Below are positions 59,060 to 64,000 of a stretch of 64,000 nucleotides of DNA, one piece after another. Within the stretch, counting starts at the first letter, position 1. Each line of letters begins with the position of its first letter. The notes below the pieces were generated by a model. That model saw only the letters and a program-made list of their open reading frames with translations. It made no database searches and had not been told where the DNA came from. Source of the stretch: Rhodobiaceae bacterium (GTDB lineage Bacteria > Pseudomonadota > Alphaproteobacteria > Parvibaculales > Parvibaculaceae); assembly GCA_021404525.1 (NCBI GenBank), contig JAAWWE010000005.1:174684-238683 (forward strand), in the 5' to 3' direction. A program made the position numbers and the translations under genes.

Positions 59060-59881
59060 TCATTTCAGCGGGACGTAAATGTCGGTGATGAGGTCTGTGG
59101 GCGGAGTTGTCTTGGGATCATTCATATTGATTTCAAAAAGGGGTGCGCCATTGCGGACCTCTCCTGACGCGGGGAGCCAGCTCTCAAAGAGTTGCGTGTA
59201 GGTCTTGCCAAGCTCCGTGTAAGGGCCGATGTGGCGGGCAATAGCGTGCGGCCCGCCGGGAATGGTATGGGCACGGGTTCCTTCGCCTGGTTCTTTCCCC
59301 TCAGGGCAGGGGATGGCTGCCAATGAGGTCAGCTCTTCCGGTGGTTTCTCCGTCGGATTATCGAAGAAAACCGCTATGCCTTTGGTCTCTGGTGTGATCA
59401 TGCCTTCTGTCGTGCAGGCCCAAGCGAAGAGCCGATCAAAAGTGCGGCCGATTTCATAATGGGGGCCTTGATGATCCATGCCGATGAGTTTGATTGGTTC
59501 GATGAGGCGTTTTTCAATTTTGGTCATGGATCCTTTCCTTCCTTTGTCGCGGTAGCGAGAAGGCGAGCAGGTATACTGATTGGTAAAGGCACGGGAGAAG
59601 GCTGCTGTGCTTCCATAGTGAGCTGCGACAGCGATTTGTTCGATTGTATTTGATGTCTGCAGCAGCTGATGAGCCGCGCGCCAGAGGCGCCGTCTGCGGA
59701 TGGTCTGAGAGGCTGTCTCTCCCATGATCTCCCGATAAATACGGTGCCAGTGGTGCGAAGACAGGCAGGCGACGTTTCCGAGCGTTTCCATATCAAGCGG
59801 CGTGTCTAGATTGGCGTGGATGTAGGTCACAACACGTTTGATGCGTTCTTTATGCGCGTTCAAGTTGGCTTGCTCTGACAT
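59060..59881 (-). CDS. AraC-family regulator with GyrI-like effector domain
   Basis: 273 residues. N-terminal double HTH (about 8-110: ERIKRVVTYIHANLDTPLDMETLGNVACLSSHHWHRIY ... AAHYGSTAAFSRAFTNQYTCSP), then a GyrI/Rob-like ligand domain (about 120-273) with LIGMDHQGPHYEIGRTFDRLFAW. Same layout as Rob and SoxS-related multidrug sensors, but AraC domain first. May control the VOC gene. Confidence 0.92.
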   Translation of the reverse strand: MSEQANLNAHKERIKRVVTYIHANLDTPLDMETLGNVACLSSHHWHRIYREIMGETASQTIRRRRLWRAAHQLLQTSNTIEQIAVAAHYGSTAAFSRAFTNQYTCSPSRYRDKGRKGSMTKIEKRLIEPIKLIGMDHQGPHYEIGRTFDRLFAWACTTEGMITPETKGIAVFFDNPTEKPPEELTSLAAIPCPEGKEPGEGTRAHTIPGGPHAIARHIGPYTELGKTYTQLFESWLPASGEVRNGAPLFEINMNDPKTTPPTDLITDIYVPLK

Positions 59882-59970
59882 TCGATCCTCTCACCTCAGC
59901 GCAAGTGTAGCTCAGGTCCATTTGATCGAACTTGCGAAATTTGCGAATTGGGTGGGGAGGAAGGGTGCCT

Positions 59971-60597
59971 CTAGGCTCCGTCAATCTGGCGGTCTTGGGC
60001 TTTGCGAAGCAGGCCGATGGTAACGAAGGCACCGATCAGAGCCAGCCCCATGTCTTTTTGAGCATCCCAAACATCGCCCTGCATGCCGAGAAACTCTTGT
60101 GCCCCGTCACCAAAGAATTCTGCGGCTATCCATTCAACAAGCTCGCAGCCGGCGCTTACACCAAGTGTTGCAAGGATGATAAGCGCGAAGAGGGTGGCGC
60201 TGCGGCGGACTTCAATGGTCCTGCGTGTGACCTCGCGCGCGAATAGCGCAACGGTTACGCCCTGCAGCACATGGCTGACCCGGTCATAGTGATTGCGGCT
60301 GAGGCTGAACTGTTCTTTCAACCAATCAAAGGGTGGAACACCGGAATAAGTGTAGTGCGCTCCGACCACCATCATGAGAAGGAGGGCATAGATTGCCCAG
60401 GTTGTGATGCGGGTCAGAGGGAATCGGCGGTGTGTGGCGACAAGGGCGATGAAAAGAAAAATGGCTGGAAGGGCTTCGAGCCACCATGTCAACGCGTCTG
60501 TGGGGTCAAGTGCAGACCAGAGAGTGACGCCAATAAAGATAAGCCCGAGCGCCGCTCTCTCGAGCGGCGCAGGGGGCGTTTTGACGTTAGTTATCAA
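59971..60597 (-). CDS. DUF2238 (YjdF-like) membrane protein
   Basis: 208 residues with a TTG start inside the end of the peptidase gene (11-nt overlap). Five to six hydrophobic segments; GAHYTYSGVPPFDWL, NHYDRVSHVLQG and EFLGMQGDVWDAQKDM are the family signatures. Function unknown. Conserved His, Tyr and Asp near membrane ends could bind metal or a small ligand; that is speculation. Confidence 0.87.
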   Translation of the reverse strand: MITNVKTPPAPLERAALGLIFIGVTLWSALDPTDALTWWLEALPAIFLFIALVATHRRFPLTRITTWAIYALLLMMVVGAHYTYSGVPPFDWLKEQFSLSRNHYDRVSHVLQGVTVALFAREVTRRTIEVRRSATLFALIILATLGVSAGCELVEWIAAEFFGDGAQEFLGMQGDVWDAQKDMGLALIGAFVTIGLLRKAQDRQIDGA

Positions 60598-62251
60598 TGT
60601 CCACTTCGGCGAGGCGGGTCATGGTCGGTGCCTCGGCCATCATCGTATTGATGTTGGTTCGTGATTCCTGGAACGCGGCCAGTTGCTCCCCAGACAGGGT
60701 GCGTCCTGTTGGGACGCGAATGCGCTGCGGGTTCACCTTGTTGCCATTCCGGATGACTTCATAGTGCAGGTGCGGTCCGGTTGAGCGACCTGTGCTGCCT
60801 ACATAACCAATGATCTGTCCTTGTCGTACCCTCACGCCTTTGCGGATGCCGCGTCCATAGCGGCTCATATGCGCATAGGCCGTCTGATAGCCATTGGCAT
60901 GACGGATGCGGACATATTTCCCATAGCCGCCATTGCGCTGCGCCATTTCAATGGTGCCATTGCCCGCGGCGTAAATAGGTGTGCCTGTGGGTGCCGCGAA
61001 GTCTGTGCCCGAATGAAGGCGTGTGTATCCGAGGATCGGATGGCGACGGTTGCCAAAGCTCGATGAGATGCGGGCGCCGTCAATGGGTGTCTTCATCAGG
61101 AACTTGCGCATGGAGCGCCCCTGTTCATCGAAGTAGTCCCAATTCCCGCCGTCGGTCGGTTCATGCCGCCACAGGCGCCGCTCCTTGCCGCTGACATTCA
61201 TGGAGGCGTAGAGCACATCGCCCTCGCGAACTGGGGTTCCGTCTTCGTCATACTCCCGCGTGAAGAAGACTTCGAATGTGTCGCCCTGGCGAATTTCCCG
61301 CTGGAAATCGATGTCATAGGAATACATGCGGATCATCTCGACGGTGATCGCTGCAGGAATACCCGCGTCTGCGGCCGCTAGGAAGAGGCTGGAGTTAATC
61401 GTTCCGCGCGCCTGGACATGACCGGTTTCCAGCTCGGCGATAATTTCCATGCCCGCATAGTCGCCCTCGTCGGTGCGATTGACGGTGACGTGGCGATCCA
61501 CATCCGTCTTCATGCTGACGGTTGTCAGGCGGCGGGATATCTCACTCTCGCCTTCATCTGACTGAGTTACATATTCTTCGAAAGCGAGTTCTAGCTCCTG
61601 ACCCGCGCGGACTTTGCGTGGATCCTGCAGAGGTGTCATGGCCGCAATGGCGCGATGGGCGTCAGCGCGGGCTGCGCCTGCATCTGTCAGTAAGCCCATT
61701 AGTGTGTCTCCGCGCCCAACAGACACTGTCTCTGTTGCGGTACGGCGAATGGTCTCCGTGACAAAGCTGTAAGCAGCGCCAAAGCTCAATGGCGCAGCTG
61801 ATGTGGGTTCGACCGCTTCGTCCGCAAACGGATTGCTGAAGAGGCTTGCTGTCTGAGACCCGGCGTCAGCATCCTGTGTTACAGGAGCAGGCTCGGGTGT
61901 TTCGGGTTGCGCTGCCAGAATCGGCATGGTCGTCACGACACGGACGGAAGCTTCTCCGACGCTTTCTGAAACATCGACGCTCGTTTGTGGTGAGACAAGG
62001 GAACCGATGGCGACGGCGCCCATGCCAAGCGTCAGGGCGGCAACAGCCGTTGTCGCAGTGCCCCAGCGGCCGCGATACCCCATCGACCCGATTCTCGAGA
62101 ATTCGACTCGATTTGATCCTGGAATAGACGCGCCCAGGCGTTTTGCGATGCCCTGAAGTCTCTCTCCAGCCAATGAGGCTTTCCTCATCAGGCTTTCAAG
62201 GCGAGATGTTTCTAACTGATTATTCTGCACTGACATCCCCAAATCGAACAC
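60587..62251 (-). CDS. M23 family metallopeptidase (murein endopeptidase)
   Basis: 554 residues with a GTG start (GAGGG 7 nt upstream); ATG 62236 is the alternative. A membrane anchor lies at about 65-88 (TATTAVAALTLGMGAVAIGSL). A LysM/OapA-like segment (about 168-235) starts TVSVGRGDTLMGLLTDAGA. C-terminal M23 domain (about 395-510) carries the zinc ligands in RLHSGTDFAAP (His about 412, Asp about 416) and HLHYEV (about 495). It probably cleaves peptidoglycan cross-links for growth or division. Confidence 0.94.
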   Translation of the reverse strand: MFDLGMSVQNNQLETSRLESLMRKASLAGERLQGIAKRLGASIPGSNRVEFSRIGSMGYRGRWGTATTAVAALTLGMGAVAIGSLVSPQTSVDVSESVGEASVRVVTTMPILAAQPETPEPAPVTQDADAGSQTASLFSNPFADEAVEPTSAAPLSFGAAYSFVTETIRRTATETVSVGRGDTLMGLLTDAGAARADAHRAIAAMTPLQDPRKVRAGQELELAFEEYVTQSDEGESEISRRLTTVSMKTDVDRHVTVNRTDEGDYAGMEIIAELETGHVQARGTINSSLFLAAADAGIPAAITVEMIRMYSYDIDFQREIRQGDTFEVFFTREYDEDGTPVREGDVLYASMNVSGKERRLWRHEPTDGGNWDYFDEQGRSMRKFLMKTPIDGARISSSFGNRRHPILGYTRLHSGTDFAAPTGTPIYAAGNGTIEMAQRNGGYGKYVRIRHANGYQTAYAHMSRYGRGIRKGVRVRQGQIIGYVGSTGRSTGPHLHYEVIRNGNKVNPQRIRVPTGRTLSGEQLAAFQESRTNINTMMAEAPTMTRLAEVDIDN

Positions 62252-62664
62252 TCAAACCCTCTACAACCCTCAACGGCGCTTTCAATCGTTACCGTCCATT
62301 TCCTTGGCCATGGCTGGTATCCTGCGATTTTCACGCCAATTTGCACGATGCCGCGTGGCCTTTCTGGTGTCAACGTTCGAGCCTTAAAAATCTTCCCGAA
62401 GTCGTTGAAAAGATTGGGTTTGTTGGCTTCCAACCTTTTCCCATAATCGCTCGCTCACCGATCTGTGCGTTAATGGTCCTGGCTTCTGGCTCAATATAGG
62501 ACGTGCGGATTTAAGACCGTCTTAATCAAGTTCTGGGCTGCCTGCGGTTTCCGTAGAGTCAGCTTTGGGGCCAGCTTCCGGATCGTTTTCCCAGAGAGAT
62601 TTGGTGTTGCCCATATAGAGTGGACTCAAGGCCGCAGAAAGCCGCCAAAAACTGCGAAATGTTC
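62252..62664. other. Gene-free stretch upstream of the rRNA promoter
   Basis: No supported gene. It must include the peptidase promoter on the - strand, not identified. A near-perfect palindrome GATT(T)AAGAC-C-GTCTTAATC lies at 62508-62528, about 165 nt before the rRNA -35. Confidence 0.4.
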
Positions 62665-62720
62665 TTTTTTGAAAAAAGTTCAAAAAAGCGCTTTACAGGT
62701 CGAGGGCGACCCCATATAAA
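62665..62720 (+). promoter_or_regulatory. rRNA operon promoter with UP-like A/T tracts
   Basis: TTTACA (62692-62697) and TATAAA (62715-62720) with a 17-nt spacer. Upstream T6 (62665-62670), A6 (62672-62677) and A6 (62682-62687), the last two 10 bp apart, resemble an UP element. A CG-rich discriminator follows, as expected for stringently controlled rRNA promoters. The 16S 5' end is about 515 nt downstream. Confidence 0.65.
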
Positions 62721-62726
62721 CCGCGC

Positions 62727-63241
62727 TCACCGGCAACGGAGACCTGGCCAACGCCAAGCGGCAGCGGCCTAACAGACTAGAAGATTTCGGCAGGAATACG
62801 CGGTTATCTACTTGATCTGGAACGGGATTTGTGGCCTAGTAGATGATCCTCTGTTTGGAAAAGTTAACTGGCCTCCGACTTCAGGAGAAGGGGCGGCGGG
62901 TTATTTCTCGGGTCTGAGTACAAGTTTTGTAATCAGGTCAGCAGATTCCTTCGGGGTTTTCTATGCCGAGTATGGTTCAGCTTTTGTTGGGTCCCATGCT
63001 CACGCTCTTTGACATTGTAGTTTGAGAAAGAGAAACGTGGTCGGCAGTGTCCTGGCGCGTTCGATCTTTCCTCCTCGCGGAGGTGGCCCTAACGGGTTTG
63101 ATCGAACACACAAGATACTGACTGGTGACGTTTCAAACACACCCTGTCATTCGCTTAGCAATAAGTGATGACATTTTGATGTTTGAAGTTTTGCGTCATT
63201 CCCGGATTTCCACCGGGAATAAAAATACAGTCGGATCAGCT
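62727..63241 (+). other. rRNA leader with boxA and structured spacer
   Basis: boxA-like GCTCTTTGACA starts at 63004, followed by GAAAGAGAAACGTGG as in other alphaproteobacterial rrn leaders; it would recruit the Nus antitermination complex. A long stem-loop spans 63127-63197: GACG/CGTC, TTCAAACA/TGTTTGAA, TGTCAT/ATGACA and CGCTTA/TAAGTG around a GCAA tetraloop. A second hairpin ATTCCCGG/CCGGGAAT occupies 63198-63220. Short ORFs here are not genes. Confidence 0.65.

Positions 63242-64000
<759 letters not shown>

Noticed and set aside
62812..63012. 66-codon open frame in the rRNA leader
   Set aside because: It overlaps the boxA region, has no ribosome site, and the leader is explained by rRNA transcription.

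Overview
The window is an ordinary-looking alphaproteobacterial chromosome segment that ends inside a 16S rRNA gene. Gene content and order (cobST with a J-domain gene and bolA; aroKB with a CorC-type protein; secA/ppiC/argJ/GNAT/mutT; comF/grxC/nitrilase/DUF1178; ubiG/lysC/ptsP/rodZ-like/ispG/prfA/prmC/DUF4167/clpB) match what I know of Hyphomicrobiales (Rhizobiales). The 16S text looks closest to the Rhodobiaceae/Parvibaculaceae neighbourhood. That placement is from memory of such sequences, not from a search.

Layout. 1-825: 5' part of a membrane PAS sensor running off the left edge. 1300-6490: methylmalonyl-CoA mutase and its MeaB-type GTPase chaperone, separated by two inverted DUF3108 paralogues. 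6542-10324: ribosomal protein L28 with promoter and terminator, a VUT/YhhQ-like membrane protein, a phytase-like secreted protein, and a crotonase with a TetR regulator. 10582-14772: cobaltochelatase CobT and CobS, a J-domain protein and BolA. 14769-17892: aroK-aroB-CorC operon. 18083-22416: small membrane protein, 702-residue secreted protein, XerD, AccA. 22583-28160: PAS protein, twin epoxide hydrolases, spinster-type MFS, GST and a RibD-type reductase, looking like an accessory xenobiotic or lipid-oxidation island. 28157-34833: SecA, PpiC, ArgJ, GNAT, Nudix and an orphan Flp pilin. 34830-38199: methyltransferase, ComF, glutaredoxin, nitrilase, DUF1178. 38213-41998: a three-gene exported redox operon (lipoprotein cytochrome c, lactone-oxidase-like flavoprotein, PLP D-amino-acid enzyme) under an adjacent TetR gene. 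41995-55400: UbiG, LysC, PtsP, RodZ-like, IspG, PrfA, PrmC, DUF4167, ClpB. 55583-62251: alpha/beta hydrolase, PPK2, crotonase, VOC, AraC/GyrI, DUF2238, M23 peptidase. 62252-64000: rRNA promoter, long structured leader with boxA, and the first about 760 nt of 16S rRNA.

Together: the cobalamin genes (CobS, CobT) and B12-dependent mutase plus MeaB form a propionyl/methylmalonyl-CoA theme; ppiC, secA, rodZ-like and M23 serve the envelope. No prophage, insertion sequence, CRISPR array or tRNA was seen.

The most notable observations are: (i) the TetR-linked exported cytochrome/flavin/PLP operon, with a 22-bp palindrome next to its promoter; (ii) two anomalies in universally conserved 16S sites that look like assembly errors or a defective copy; (iii) a mutase promoter with 10-bp-phased T tracts and a perfect palindrome filling its spacer; (iv) hairpin-dense gene-free stretches before the DUF4167 gene and clpB; and (v) all eight convergent gene junctions separated by 13 nt or less, four with interlocking stop codons.
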